In this document: positions 1-12,274 of the stretch, one piece after another
Layout: the number at the start of each line of letters is the position of its first letter
Position numbering within the stretch: the first letter of the stretch is position 1
Origin: Nymphaea colorata
Taxonomy: Eukaryota > Streptophyta > Magnoliopsida > Nymphaeales > Nymphaeaceae
Reading direction: 5' to 3'
Assembly: GCF_008831285.2 (NCBI RefSeq)
Contig: NC_045146.1
Coordinates: 19,957,149-20,021,148, forward strand
DNA: 64,000 nucleotides
Made by a program: the position numbers and the translations under genes
Notes under the pieces: model-generated
What the model saw: only the letters and a program-made list of their open reading frames with translations
The model's database searches: none
Told to the model about the DNA's origin: nothing

Positions 1-295
1 CACAAATCCAATTCAAGAAAACCGAGTGCCAGTTGAAAATGAAAATAAAAAAAAAAGAGCGAAAAAGGAATTGAATCGCCAAGGTTCAAGCGTCAAATTT
101 GGCATTGCCTCGAGATCAAAAAGGCAAAAAAGAAAGAAATAAAGACATAAGCCGACCAGAAATCCTTTTTTTTTTTTCATGAACAGGAGAAAGAGAGGGC
201 ATTAAAACGGAGAGCAAGAAGTCCAAAGCAAAGAAGAAACCATCGGATACATGGACTAGAAACCAAACGAAGAATGGGAACAAAAATGAATTTAC

Positions 296-525
296 CTTTC
301 TTTTGGTGGTGAGTGAGGCTTCGTAGCTGCTGCTCCTCCTCTCGTGAATGGCGAAAATCTAAACCTGGAGCACCGCTGCCGAGGAGACACCGATTCTGAT
401 TAGCAAGAAAAAAGGCAGCAAGGGAAACCGAGGTTTACTCGGCCTGCTAGAGAGAACGGGGGAAACAATTCGGATTACTCTGACAGAAGATCGCAGAGCA
501 ACGAGCAAAAATCTCAGTCAGCCGC
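296..525 (-). other. Putative untranslated first exon (5' UTR) of an off-window gene
   Basis: The minus-strand stretch is CT- and CAG-rich with no clear start codon, as in plant leader exons. It ends at a consensus-like donor whose GT is at 295-294. Positions 1-294 would then be the first intron, and nothing coding is recognisable there. The transcript start near 525 is inferred only from the distance to the TATA-like motif. Confidence 0.3.
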
Positions 526-549
526 AAATCTCCGCACGGAGCAGCTATC

Positions 550-556
550 ATTTATA
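550..556 (-). promoter_or_regulatory. Putative TATA box of a minus-strand gene leaving the window on the left
   Basis: Read on the minus strand, these bases give TATAAAT. They are followed by about 250 bases with no ATG and then a good splice donor (AAAG/GTAAAT) at 296/295. This is the pattern of a core promoter with an untranslated first exon. The gene itself lies outside the window. A chance TATA in AT-rich DNA cannot be excluded. Confidence 0.35.
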
Positions 557-1523
557 TCGTTTGCCGGAGGTGGACGAGCGGGGCGGGGGCCTACCTAAGG
601 AGGAGGCATGCACAATTAAAAACATTGCGTCGTCGGCTTGTCGACGTTGCGGAGCCAGCCAAAGAGGCGCCCCATCTCTTTCCTCGCCGGGAAACCGCAA
701 CATGATGCCCTTGCTTGCGTCCCCGCCCATGTCATTATCAACGTTATGTCATGTATGTAGCTTTCTCTTCCTACGATGCTTTCCGCCATCGTGTCGTCAT
801 GGTCGACGTTTGGAGGAGGAGGAGAGCCGCCGCCATGGGCCCCGACATTGCTTGCGCAAGAAGACGATGATCGTAATTTCCCGTCCCGTCCAAGCATCAC
901 AGCGTTCCTATTATGATAATAATATGGGGTAAGTTCAGCCCACGCACAACGGGTGCATTACGAGATGAAGTTAAGTAAGTCGTATTGCGTACGATATTTT
1001 TGAAATGCATATTTACTTTAATACTCGTAGTATCTGTCATTATCTATAAATATGAATTAATAATAAATGAATTATAAAACCTAAACAAAATTACGAGACA
1101 ATGTACGTGACATAACAAACGAGATAAGATAATGATAAAAATATGAGATAATGTAAAATAAAAAATAAGTAAAAATAATGTGTATGAGATAACAAAAGAG
1201 ATACAAGGACAAAAAAAATAAGGACATTTGTTTATCATTGAAAATAGTATATTGGTAATAACCATATGTATATGCAAACTAATAAGTTTTATCTTTATGG
1301 AATCTTAAAATCATTTTTTTGTTGTTATTAAAAATAATGTATGAAAATTTGCCACCTATATAACCAGCTTTGTACATAGATAAAACGCCTCTTCCATCCA
1401 CGTTCTTGCCCGTTGAGAGACGCCCGCCCGTATGATTTCCCCAGGTTTTGAACAAAGAATGAAGTTCTCCGCCTTGTTCTCATGGGTTCTGTATGTTCTT
1501 TCTTATGCTATTATTATTTAAGT

Positions 1524-1542
1524 TCTCTCTCTCTCTCTCTCT
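1524..1542. repeat. CT microsatellite
   Basis: Uninterrupted CT dinucleotide run in intergenic DNA. Confidence 0.85.
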
Positions 1543-1982
1543 GTTTGTAGAACATTTGCAAGTAAGATTGTAAGACCAAATAAAAAGAAAAGGGGAAGAA
1601 TTAAAGAATAAAAGCCGTACGATGTCACTGTTTTTTGTTATCACACTGCGAGCTAGCATATATTAAAGCTTATTATGACAACAACAAAACTTCATTATTT
1701 GTGTGGTGAACAAGCGTAGCTCAAGCCAATATTTTTCTCAAGGGAGAGCCATCTGTACACCCCGCTGTTTTTCTCGCTCCAACCTCTCGAATTTAAAATG
1801 AATGAAGCGGAGGTAGGGCCGCCTACGCCTTGCTTACATCTCCATTTCCTTGGCGCGCCGCAGTCTTTTATTAGCTGGAAAGCATTCAAGAAACAACGGC
1901 ACGATTGGAACGATTGACACTCATTCTGAGGACCAGCGGTATCAATATTAGTGCTTCTTCAGCTTAGCACAAACCTTGCTGG

Positions 1983-2058
1983 AAAAAAAAAGGTGTGGAG
2001 GAATGGTTTGGAACTGACCAAAAAAAAAAGGTGTGGAGGAATGGTTTGGAACTGACCA
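1983..2058. repeat. 38-bp tandem duplication
   Basis: Two essentially identical 38-bp units, each an A-run followed by GGTGTGGAGGAATGG and more shared sequence. The phase repeats at 1991 and 2029. No gene overlaps it. Confidence 0.85.
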
Positions 2059-5000
2059 ACATGTTTTGTGAACCCAAAAGAGAAAGCACACTGGAACGAT
2101 GGCCTTTTTAAGGGCGGTCGAATCCCTTGTTATAATAAATAAACCAAAGCCCATGTCCCATTCCCCCCAAAGAAAAGCTTCTCATCCGTAATTGACATGG
2201 ATCTGGTTGTCAGATTTAGAATGTTTGAAAGCAAGATTCTTCCTTCTGCTTGCTCTTCTTTCTTCTGCATTCTCCTTTCCAACCCTCGTGAATGGGATTG
2301 TTAAAATTTCTTTGAACAACACTATAATTTTTCTTCCTTCAAAATTTTTATGTTTCCTTTCATCATAGTCAATTCACTGGAAGATTTCCTTCCAAAAGCT
2401 TTTTGCACTAGAAGAATGAGATCGCCTTCAGGCAGGCAATTGAGCGCACCATTTTTTGTGGCCAGAAAATTAAATACATAGAGGAAAGGAGGGTCGAGGA
2501 AACCGACTGATCGAAGTCGCGGGTGACTATGCAAAATTAATCCTCCAAAAACTTGGATAAAAATGGATTTGAATGTCGAGAAATATTAATAAAAGTTACA
2601 TCGTAGCGATCAAGAAGATACCTAGCTGGTCTTCGGTTGTCCCCAAGAAATCGAGTAAAGTTGAGAGAGGACGTGGGGCGGCGGGATTTTTAATTTGATG
2701 GGAGGAGCGAGGTATCTATATGCCGGTCGAAAACAAAACTAAGTCGGCTGCATCGGTTGGTGAAAAGCATCCCTTCCAACCCTCGCTGAGGTCCCCATAA
2801 TCCACTTAATCGAACGAGGGAATAAAAGAGTTGCTGGTGAGGAACGTCCTCCAAGGGCTTAAGGTAGTCGATCATTGAGCGGAAGCCGATATTTTTTATT
2901 AGAGCCACCTTGCGTAAAGTTACAATTTAATGCCGGGCCTTTCTTTCGTTCCGTTCATGACTCCGTATATGGCCGAGAAGCCCTCTCTCTCTCTCTCGGC
3001 CCAGTGACGGAAGAAGGACGACGATGGGTGTCCAAGCCCGCCCTATTCTTCTGCGTCTAAGTCTGTGTGCTTGTGGAAGGAGGACTAGGGAGGACTAAGA
3101 TCACATCATGATCACCAAAAGTTTCTCAGTTTTGCTCGTAAAGTTCAACCTCAACCTGCTGCGGTGTACATTATTTCTCTTGAATCTCATCTCCTACCTT
3201 TTAACGTAATATCGACATTCAAAGAATCCGCTACCTCATGGTGTCACTTTCCGTGTTTTTTTTTTATAAATATTTTCTGATAACTATGCCCGGGAGGATA
3301 ATACTAGGATGAAAGCTACTTTGAGCTGATCATCGGGACTACCTGGCCCGGGCCACTTTGAACAACTGGGGAAGCTGAGATGGTATTGGTGGCCACTGTA
3401 TACTATGGTCCCCATGCACCCGGATATAATTCACCCCCGATCCAGTCAACATCCTTCTTGGTCGGTCTGGCGCGTCGACCCCAACTTTTTCGCTTTATAA
3501 TCAATGTTGTTTGAATATTTGGTTGTCACCATCCCAGACACACCAAGTCTTAGTCTGAAGAACTCCCCAAATTAATAAAGCATCTTTAGCTTTACTGACG
3601 GATTTCCTTCGTGGGTAAATATGCTAATCTCATGTGCAACTCAGACCTCCAGCCTACCAGCTTGAAGCAGGTGGAAATCTATATTCCAAATTGCTCTTGA
3701 ACATAAGTACTTCCTTTTTCATCAACACGACGTACGTACAGCATTGCTATAGGTTAGATATGGACTTCCCTTTCCTCTCCCAATCCAACTAACTATTCGC
3801 CTGGGCAGCCATGGTTCTTCCCACAAAATTTCTTCTCCACCTCTTCCTCCTTTCCTTTTCGTTGGATCATTTTACAGTGTCATTATACATCTCTCTCTCC
3901 TCCTTTCGTCCTGCTTTCATGGCGATTACTGCACACTCAAGGAGCACTACTCATATCTGCTAGCCCCCGCCTTCCGGGCCCTAATAACACTACTACCAGG
4001 CAGGTTCCAAAATAAACTGGTACTTCATGTCCAGTGGCAGGAGTTTCAAGCGTTATCAGTTTTGAGCAAAAAACCACCACCGTTTATGGCCCCATTTGAT
4101 TGTAGCAAATGTTCGGAACATCAAAGAGAACTGCCCGCTCCACGTTATTGATATCAAGCGGCTCTTCCTTTGGAGAAGGAAGAAATGGAAATATCATTAG
4201 CAAAATGGGTGTCAATGGGCCACCACGAGTTAACAAAAAACATACGAAAAGCGGCAAACAGAAAGGAACCAAAGAAGAAAAGAACTAACAAAGGACGATT
4301 CGGTCCCCCTGGTGAAAATATTATAAATATATGGACATAAAAATCCTAGGGGTGAATGGGTTTTTCATGAGCAATTAAGCAAGGATACGCCCAATCGCCA
4401 AGGAATGGTATGGAGAAAAGGATTTTGTATAATGAACTAGGAACATCATACTAAACAATTTTAGGAAGAAAAATGCTCCAGGATAGCAAGATTATGTAGC
4501 ATTTGAATGTTATGGTAGCAGGTGCGGATGACAGCTGCCATCACACAGGCCTAGCCGCCGACAGAAAACAGGCGCCGTTCACACTTGGATAAGATTTTAG
4601 CTGTTAAAATCAGATTTCATTCAACTCTTTCCCGTTCGATACAGGATCTGCCGGTCAGGTTCAACGGTGCACGTGGCAAGTCTTCTATTATTTTCTTTTA
4701 AAAGAATTACATTCCTTGACTATTTTTTCGTAGCTGCCTTTTTAATTTTTGAGAATCAAAGATGTAAATTCCAACTTTGTTCTGATTCACAGACAGATTG
4801 TGATTCTACTCGGTCAGAGAATATTCCCTGATCTTTTTTGCAGACTGATTTTGTTCAAGAATTTGTTTCGCAAAATTGTGTTAAGAGGAATGCGCGCACG
4901 ACAGACTTCTGTTGTTTCCGAGCTATGCATAAAAGTCCATCCAATCTTCAACCGGTTGCGCTACAGTGGAAAGTGTTGGAGATGGTGAACCTTAACCTTT

Positions 5001-5087
5001 ATTTTCGTTCTTTCAGAGGATTAGGAGACCCTGCCATGCTCTACCTCCAGAATTATAGACTGTCAACCATGGCATAAAGGTGACGGA

Positions 5088-5150
5088 CGAGACACCGGAG
5101 AAGGTGAGAGCCCCGTCATGCGCGGACCCAGTTGCCCCACGAAACCGTAG
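5088..5150 (+). other. Short segment resembling the 5' D1 region of nuclear 26S rRNA
   Basis: The stretch contains GGTGAGAGCCCCGTC followed by spaced matches (CGGACCC, then CCACGA). The order and spacing are those I remember for the D1 region of plant nuclear large-subunit rRNA. Similarity fades on both sides, so this would be a small decayed rDNA-derived fragment and not an rRNA gene. The call rests on memory of the rRNA sequence. Confidence 0.3.
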
Positions 5151-5576
5151 GATGCAACATCGCGTGTGAGACGACCGCCTCAAGGGATCGGTCACCCGTC
5201 TCCCCGGACAGCTACCGCCATGGAACCATCCAGGCAGGGCCCCACGCGATCAGCACCTGAGACGGGCATAACTCACAAGCACATGAAATAAACACATGGT
5301 CCCAGGTTAACACTTTTTCACAACCATGTGCAAGAAACAGGACGCGTTAAGATGCTGGGGAGAATGTTTCAAGCACAAAAAAAGCGCTCTGCGAAATTAC
5401 GGGAGAAGATAGCACATGCACATGGATGGAAGAGAGAGACACAGGTAGAGGGAGAGGTGCTTCAGAAGGTAACTGTCCAAATAACATTAAAATTCAGGAC
5501 ACGAAAATTTCGAATTAATATGGCTACTTTAAATGTAAGAAAGCAAAAGCTATAACCTATTGCGCTTCTTCGATGC

Positions 5577-8500
5577 CTAAAATTGCGCCCGAGCCTTTTT
5601 GTTCGAGCAACCAGGACACTTATACTGCTTTATATGCTGGGCTTTCGCAGGAGTTATTTTTACACACTTGCCATGGAACCATCTCTCACAAATGTCACAA
5701 CAGATCCAGAATTGATCTGACGTATTATTCATGCCACACGCACCACAGAGGGCATCCTTGTGCTCATCTACATCATCGCCTTCCTCTTCTTCGTCCACAT
5801 CATCCTGGCTTACCTGTTCCCTTGTTGCCCTTGTGATGTTCTCTCTCTGTATGCAGCAAAGCCCAACAAAGGATAACGCAGCACATTTGATACTTGAAAT
5901 TTATCTATGATGAACACAAGAGCGGTAGAAGGATTGAACACAGCAGAGATAGCTTGTCAGTGCTTACCTTGTTCTTACTGTTTCCGTTATTTGTAACACT
6001 CGATACTTCCTGAGCCTCCTTTTTGCCAGAGACAACCTCATAAATTGATGGAAGACCATTGATCATATTAAATAGTCTCCTCCTGCAGTCACACCACACG
6101 CAGAAAAGGAACCATTTCAAGTAAGCAGTGTTCACTTCCTTTAGATGAGCACAGACACATGAATGTAGAACTAAAACTGTTTTACGATTAAAATTTCACT
6201 CGTGGGTCAGTAAGCTCCCAGCTTTTGGTTGTTTAATAATTCATATCATTGGATAATTTTTTTTATTTCATTAATTGATTAGTGAACTTTTTATGGCATA
6301 GGATGTCCTGAACTCCAAAGATTTGCTACATTAGTGCTAGGCATTACATGCAGTGCTTCTAACTGTGAACATAATTGGAGCAGTTTTGAATGGGTATCGA
6401 AGCTAAATACGTTTCATTATTTTCAATTCATTTAAATTTAAACAAAAAATGCAACCAGTAACTATCATCATGATGCATGACTTATGTCTCATATATGTAC
6501 TTTAACTTGATTTATGTAGCTTCATACAAAGAAGGGAAATAGGCTGCAAGACAAAAAGTGAATGGCTTAGTATATGTAGCCTACAATCAGCAGTTAAGAG
6601 AAAGATAAAAAGAAAGGGAAAGAAATTGAGCACAAATTGGTCCACCTGTATTGCAGGAGTAGACGAAAATGCCGAATGCCGAAAGATGAGAATATTTATG
6701 ATGATAATCCTTCCCTCACATGGAATCTTATTGACAAGGCAAGTGGAGCTTCTCAAGTAAAAAATGGAGATAAACAAAAGGAAAAGCAAAAGTGTGCAAC
6801 CAAAGAGAAGAGGACGTTGATTGAAATAGAAGAAGAAGAGAAAGAGGAGGAAATATTTGAAGACACAGAAGAAGATGACGTATTGGTTCATTTAGACGAT
6901 GATTCAGATGATGATGAATTTGCATCTTCTTCTTCAGATCACTACTCTTTTTTTTATATTAAGGTTTATGAATTAAAGTGGACATTTGAGGGTAGCAACG
7001 TATTGTAATGATTTTAACTTTAAGTTTCTTATTTTTTGAATCTTCAATGATATTAATTTACAATTTGTTGTTTGCAAGTTGACTGTCATGGATTTTGTTT
7101 ACTGTTGTTACATGACTACAGTCACTATATATATTAAATTATTAATATATACATTTATAATATATATATATATGTAATTATATATATATATATATATAAT
7201 AGTTGTTTTCCACACATTGAACATACATATTAAGTTATATAAAACATTCAGATGAAAGAGCCCAATGCACAAAAATACATGTTGGGTCTTTGAAACAGTT
7301 CTTATTTTGTAGCTGCTGCGCAGCTACGTATTTACGTGGGAGCCATAAATGTCTTACCTAGGCTGCACCTGGCGACTTTGACAACACAGTAAATCTCATC
7401 ACAAATATTCAAGAGAATAACCCAGTCACATTCACATTTGCAATAGTGCCTCAAAGATTTCAAGTAATCAAACAAGCAAACTAGAAGTCAAAATTCTGCT
7501 GCAAGCATGACAATAACTATCCTCTACATTGCTTAAAACATGAATCAAAAAATTGGTGAAGGCAGAAAATACACTTGGGAAAAGGTAGGATACACTAGAC
7601 GGAATATTTGAAAGCAGTAATTTTCCATCCTTCTCCATTAGAGAACAAACCTAAAGCAAAAAATAGAGAAGGATACCTATCGTTTTTATCAAACCCAAAT
7701 CGTAGCCCAAAATAAAAGGCAAGAGCTATGAGCCAAGAGTCACTATGAACAGCCACAAGTTTAAGCCAATCCTCTTCCAACATGCCATCCCTGGAAAAGT
7801 TGATTCCCAGAACTGGTTCTGGTAGTTCAGGCGGCACTTCTTCTGAAGGGAGATTAACTTCCCAGGATTCATTTGGATATCCATATAAGCATAAATTCTC
7901 CTTCTCTGTCAAGATATTGTTAACATAAACATCAGTATCCAGAATAAAATCCCAAAGAAAACAAAGAAAATTCATAACGAGTTTCACAAACAATTAAAAG
8001 CCTCCAAGACAAAGCAGAAAATAAAAACTGAAACAGAGATTACGAGCAACATAAGTTTCATGAAGAAATGGAAAAGGCCAAATTAGAATGCCACAACTGA
8101 ATTTTATTTAGCAAGGAATGTTAAATAAAAAGCTTGTTGGCCAAGAGTGTCTGTGCCTTCTTTACTAGTATTTAAACTTTAAAGGTCCCATTATGAAATC
8201 GTAAGTGGAAGTCGCATCTAGAAATGCCTGCAAACAGTAGCTTTAATGCAAAGAGTTAACACTTAACCGAGTTAGATATAAATAAATTAGAGATAGGTTG
8301 AGGCCCTTGGGGTTGAATGAGTTTACAAAATCCATTGACAAGGCCAAGTACAAGCCTGAGCCATGTCATACAGTGAAGCGGGTAAAAAATATGCTTGCTT
8401 TAATATGGGCTCAAACAAATCCAGCCCGTTAACACTGTTTACATTGTTTATACTGTTCTTTTATACAGCCAAGAAGAAGGCAGAGAAGAAGAAAAAGAAG

Positions 8501-9546
8501 AAGGAGAAAAAGGGGAAGCAACATCAGTAGCAGTAGTAGTAAAAGAAGAAGAAGAAAATAGGAGATAAAAAATTAGAACTCTGTTTTTGACTTAGGTGCT
8601 TAGATGGCCTACACTAGTAAAAAAGGTGAGCACCTAGAGCCTAGATGCATCTAGGTAGGCGCCTAGGTGCATTTTTGAGTTTTGATTACTAGGTGATGCA
8701 AGCACAAGAAAATATGACACTAGGGCATGTCCACAATTCTCAGGATAAAAACTAACACCAAAGGAAATAACTTACTGTATCAGATGGCCCTTTTTCTAGG
8801 AAATGTTCCACATGGTTTCGTAGAAGAAATCAGGTGTCCTTTTTCCAATGGAGGCTTGTGCTTTCTTGGGTTCTAGTGGCATGACAAAGTAAGCTATATC
8901 ACCTTTCTAATTTCATGTAGAGCCCATCCAATACCCATTCTATGGTTGATACAAAGAAGAGATACTTCGCATATAAGATAATAATAGAAAAAAAATGACG
9001 CAAACAAGATATTATTCGTTAACTGGGAAAAAATGCTGTGATATCTCAATCTTAAAAATTTCCTTTTGGAAGCTACGTCAAGAAATATGACTGACTTTAT
9101 TAATTTAGTTTCATGTAAAATGTATATTTTGTACTAAAAGTGTCATAAAAAACCGTTCATGTGCAAGCTCAAATGTCAATAACTTCAAAACTTACAGCAT
9201 GCAACATGTGAAAATATTTGCTCAAGATGCTAATCGGAACAGATCATCAGTGTTATTGAGGCACAGGACATGGGCGCAGGTCATCACAATCTCATTCATG
9301 AACTCGAGTTCAAGTTCATCATTTTAAAACTCGAGAAAATGCAGTGCAATCGATGGTAGTACAGACATGTTGTTGCATTATTTTTTTCCTCTTGCACATA
9401 CAGAAAAACCCTATCATCAGTAATTTCTTCTTCTTTGAGCATGCACGACGAAAGCCCATAGGCTATTTTGTCTGCTGCAGTATATTCGATACCAACAAAA
9501 CGGCCCTTACTGAAGTAAAAAAGGAAAAAAAAAGTGCCCTTAGTGA

Positions 9547-9577
<31 letters not shown>

Positions 9578-10711
9578 TACACACACTCTTATTTTCTTTC
9601 TTTGCGAGGCAAATTCCACCTTTTTCTAAATAACGAAGTACATAATGCGCACTGGATAACAGTAGTCAAATAGATAGTGATGAACATGAAATACAAACCT
9701 GACATCACTCCCATGTCATCGTAAAAAATGAAAATTCATTATACACAAAAAAGAGTAACTCAGACATGTAGGAATGTAAAAACGCCTATTCTGGACAAAC
9801 GAAGCAATAGCGTAAACTTGTCTAAGACGTGTCAATTACATAAGAGGAGCTCCTAGAGCAGCTTAAAGTACACGGAGTTTCAAGCGCTGCAAGATGGCTG
9901 TGACGTAAAGTAGCGAACACATTCACTGCCGTCCACCTAGCCCAAATATGGACATATTGAAGACGCTCTATCTGGTCCCAAACATGTCAATGTTGGAGGC
10001 CACCCAGATGAGGTTACCGTAAGCAAACTGTTCCAGAAAAACCAAAAACAAAAACGAAACGAAGGTATCTAAAGAAGATTAATGACAAAATCGAAGTCAA
10101 AACATTGGAAAATGCGAAAAGAAAAGCGTATCGATTAGAAATTAAACACAAACAGCATTGTTCCGGAGCCCTCAGTCCACCAGCCATTATACATCAAACA
10201 GAGCAGCTCAAACTTCAGAATACGAAAAGCAAGAGAGAAACATAGGACCACACAACACGGAAAGAGAGGGGTTGCACAAAGAGATAAAGGAAGAGAATGA
10301 GGAATTGGGGAAAATTGAGAAGAAATGAAGAGCGCTTACCTGGATCACACTGCCGATAGAATTCTCGAACGTCTACAGCAAAAAACAGAAGAAAGGACAA
10401 GGGTGTCAATGTTTAAGTTTTAAAGAATTCAATAAATTAGGGAACTAAGAAGTTCTCAGATATTCCTGAAAAGGGCTCACGGTCAAATACGAAGAAGGAA
10501 AAAGAAGAAGGTTAACGTTAACGATAGTAAACAATAGATGGAGACAACGAATCGTCCAATAGCTGAAGAAGTAGAAGCGAAAGGCACGAGAAGAGATAGG
10601 GAAAGGAGAGAAGAAGAGAAAAAAACCAGTTGTTAGAGCCTTAATGAGCCCAGCTCTCCTGCTTTTGTAATCTTTGAAGACGTCCTCAACGCTTCTCGAA
10701 GGGCCATCCAT
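5577..10711 (-). CDS. Alfin-like PHD-finger protein (AL family), 5 coding exons
   Basis: Coding exons on the minus strand are 10711-10627, 10372-10340, 7905-7677, 6082-5968 and 5846-5577. All have GT-AG borders and matching phases, giving 243 aa, the usual length for plant Alfin-like (AL) proteins. The N-terminal Alfin (DUF3594) domain is clear: [20 protein letters not shown], then the CDP motif, [17 protein letters not shown] and VAVHSDSWL. An acidic spacer (about 165-185) leads to a C-terminal C4HC3 PHD finger (about 187-238) with [22 protein letters not shown] and KCPGC. In this family the PHD finger binds H3K4me3 and the N-terminal domain contacts Polycomb or transcription partners in the nucleus. 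Exon 2 is only 33 nt. Introns 2 (2.4 kb) and 3 (1.6 kb) carry AT and AC microsatellites and a transposase-like relic. The exact AL paralogue number cannot be assigned. Confidence 0.93.
6640..6960 (+). pseudogene. Possible hAT-type transposase C-terminal relic in Alfin intron 3
   Basis: A plus-strand open frame, antisense to the host gene, has [19 protein letters not shown], then a lysine-rich stretch, then a long Glu/Asp-rich tail with a serine cluster. C-termini of plant hAT transposases often end with a 'D..LTW..V..ASGA' motif and an acidic Ser-rich tail, which suggests a relic. No catalytic core or terminal repeats were found nearby. It could also be a random acidic frame from GAA-rich DNA. 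Confidence 0.3.
7158..7199. repeat. AT microsatellite in Alfin intron 3
   Basis: Interrupted TA/AT dinucleotide tract within an AT-rich part of the intron. Confidence 0.8.
9547..9587. repeat. Compound AT/AC microsatellite in Alfin intron 2
   Basis: An AT run of about 20 bases passes directly into an AC run with one interruption. It makes several Tyr/Ile- or Thr/His-repeat open frames that should not be read as genes. Confidence 0.85.
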
Positions 10712-12274
10712 GCCGTTGTGGCTGCCTGCGCCTCTCTATCTGTCGCTTTCTTACTGAGCACCACCAAGCAGGAGAAGAATGAGAAGACGAATGAATGAAG
10801 GAAAGAATGGAGAAGAGAAAATGACAATGGCGTCGGGAGCGTCGAAACCGACGCGGATCCTCTGCCGAGACGAAGAAAGTGACGAACCTCAAGCGGTGGA
10901 AGGGGAAGGTATGAATTACGGGGGAGCAACTCCTGTCTTTGCCTGGAAGAAGCAAAAGAAGAAGAAGAAGAAGAAGAAAAGGGCAGGGGACGAGGGAGAC
11001 AGACGAAAGAGGAGAAGGAAGGATGGATGGCGGTAAATTATTTTACATACATATAACACAAGCAAGCAAACGGAGAGCCCCGCCCTGCAGGCGGGACCGA
11101 CCACGCCCTCGAAACAAAGCCACAGACCCTCTCCCCTCCCTCGCTATATACGTGCCCTAATTTCGGTACCAGTTCCGTTGCTCCGCAGGCTTTCTTTTCT
11201 TCCTAATAAGCGCCGATGGAAAAGAAAAATAGAGCCAACAGATGGAAAGAAAATAATGCAAAGAAAAGCCACCAACTCGAGGGAAAATTTTCAACGTAAA
11301 TAAACTTTTGTATCTTAAATGGACTGTTTATGTAATCGTGGCCTGATTACTGTGAAGGAAGAAATATAGAACTTTTGGGTTAACAGCGGCGGATGTTAAG
11401 GGGGTTCCCCCTCCCTAGCTACGTGCGTCCACACTCTTCGCGTATAAAAAAAATAAAGAAACTGACACTACTTCCCTAGTAACCACGTCTTACAGGTTGG
11501 TTCGGTTTCGATCGGTGGCCCATCCATTCCGTTTGATTTCTAGCAGGACGAAAAGGACAGTTCCGACGGGTCGCTACGTGCTGCTGCTTTCCCATAAACT
11601 ATAAATATTAGGTTTCTTTCTTAGTGCCAAAACTTTCAGCCATAACCAGAAGAAAAGCTCTATCGCACCTCCTTTCCCAATGGATGACCTACCTGGGTGG
11701 TTATGAATGTTCAGCTTCTTAAGATTAGCCAAGGTTGCGCGAGTTGAAATTTTTAAGCACGTGAAGTCAGTCCGTCATATCAGAACTGCTCTATTCGTGT
11801 GTGTATGCATGCATGTAAAATCATGTGTCTGTTTGCAACTCAGCGGTGACATGTTGGCCATTATTATAAAGTCAACTCATTTTTTTGCTCACTTGCAATT
11901 CTAAATTTACTTAGATTTTTTTCATAAACTTATGAGCAAACATTAACCTGAGATTTCAAGGTTAAATCATTATCGTCATTTGATTTTTTCGTTGTTCGTT
12001 CCACACTTACAATTTCAAGTATAAGCTTGGATTGTTATATTTTGAACTCAAATCGTCATATTTATCAATCAATTTACGAGACTATGTTTCCAACTACATA
12101 CATTTCAATCCAACCCTTATCAAAACTCAACTTAATCCAATTGGACTCGGAATTGGAACTATTTTTAAATCACAACAGCCATCACATGTTCCTGCATGAA
12201 AATCCTCATAAATCATTTTTGAGCTCCGGTGGATGCTACGACATGGATTGCCAATTAATCCTCATAAATCCTCA
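10712..12274. other. Leader/promoter of the Alfin-like gene and gene-free DNA
   Basis: The first 400 bases are purine-rich on the plus strand (pyrimidine-rich on the transcribed strand) and probably form the Alfin 5' UTR and core promoter. From about 11200 to 12274 there is AT-rich DNA with no recognisable gene or LTR. It abuts the broken left end of the minus-strand retrotransposon. Confidence 0.5.
11144..11150 (-). promoter_or_regulatory. Possible TATA box of the Alfin-like gene
   Basis: Minus-strand TATATAG about 430 bases upstream of the Alfin start codon, with a CT-rich leader between them that includes a (TTC)n tract at 10950-10980. Spacing fits a long 5' UTR. Only the motif supports it. 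Confidence 0.25.

Larger units (their letters stand above)
557..5576. other. Intergenic region, no gene recognised
   Basis: About 5 kb with no reading frame resembling a known protein and no convincing exon chain. It holds a CT microsatellite near 1524-1542, a 38-bp tandem duplication at 1983-2058, AT-rich stretches around 960-1330, and a GC-richer segment at 5020-5270 that contains a short rRNA-like match. The small open frames on both strands look accidental. Confidence 0.5.

Noticed and set aside
10686-11160. Several basic or Phe-rich frames upstream of the Alfin start
   Set aside because: Products of the GAA/TTC tract and CT-rich leader; the only conserved product here begins at 10711 on the minus strand.
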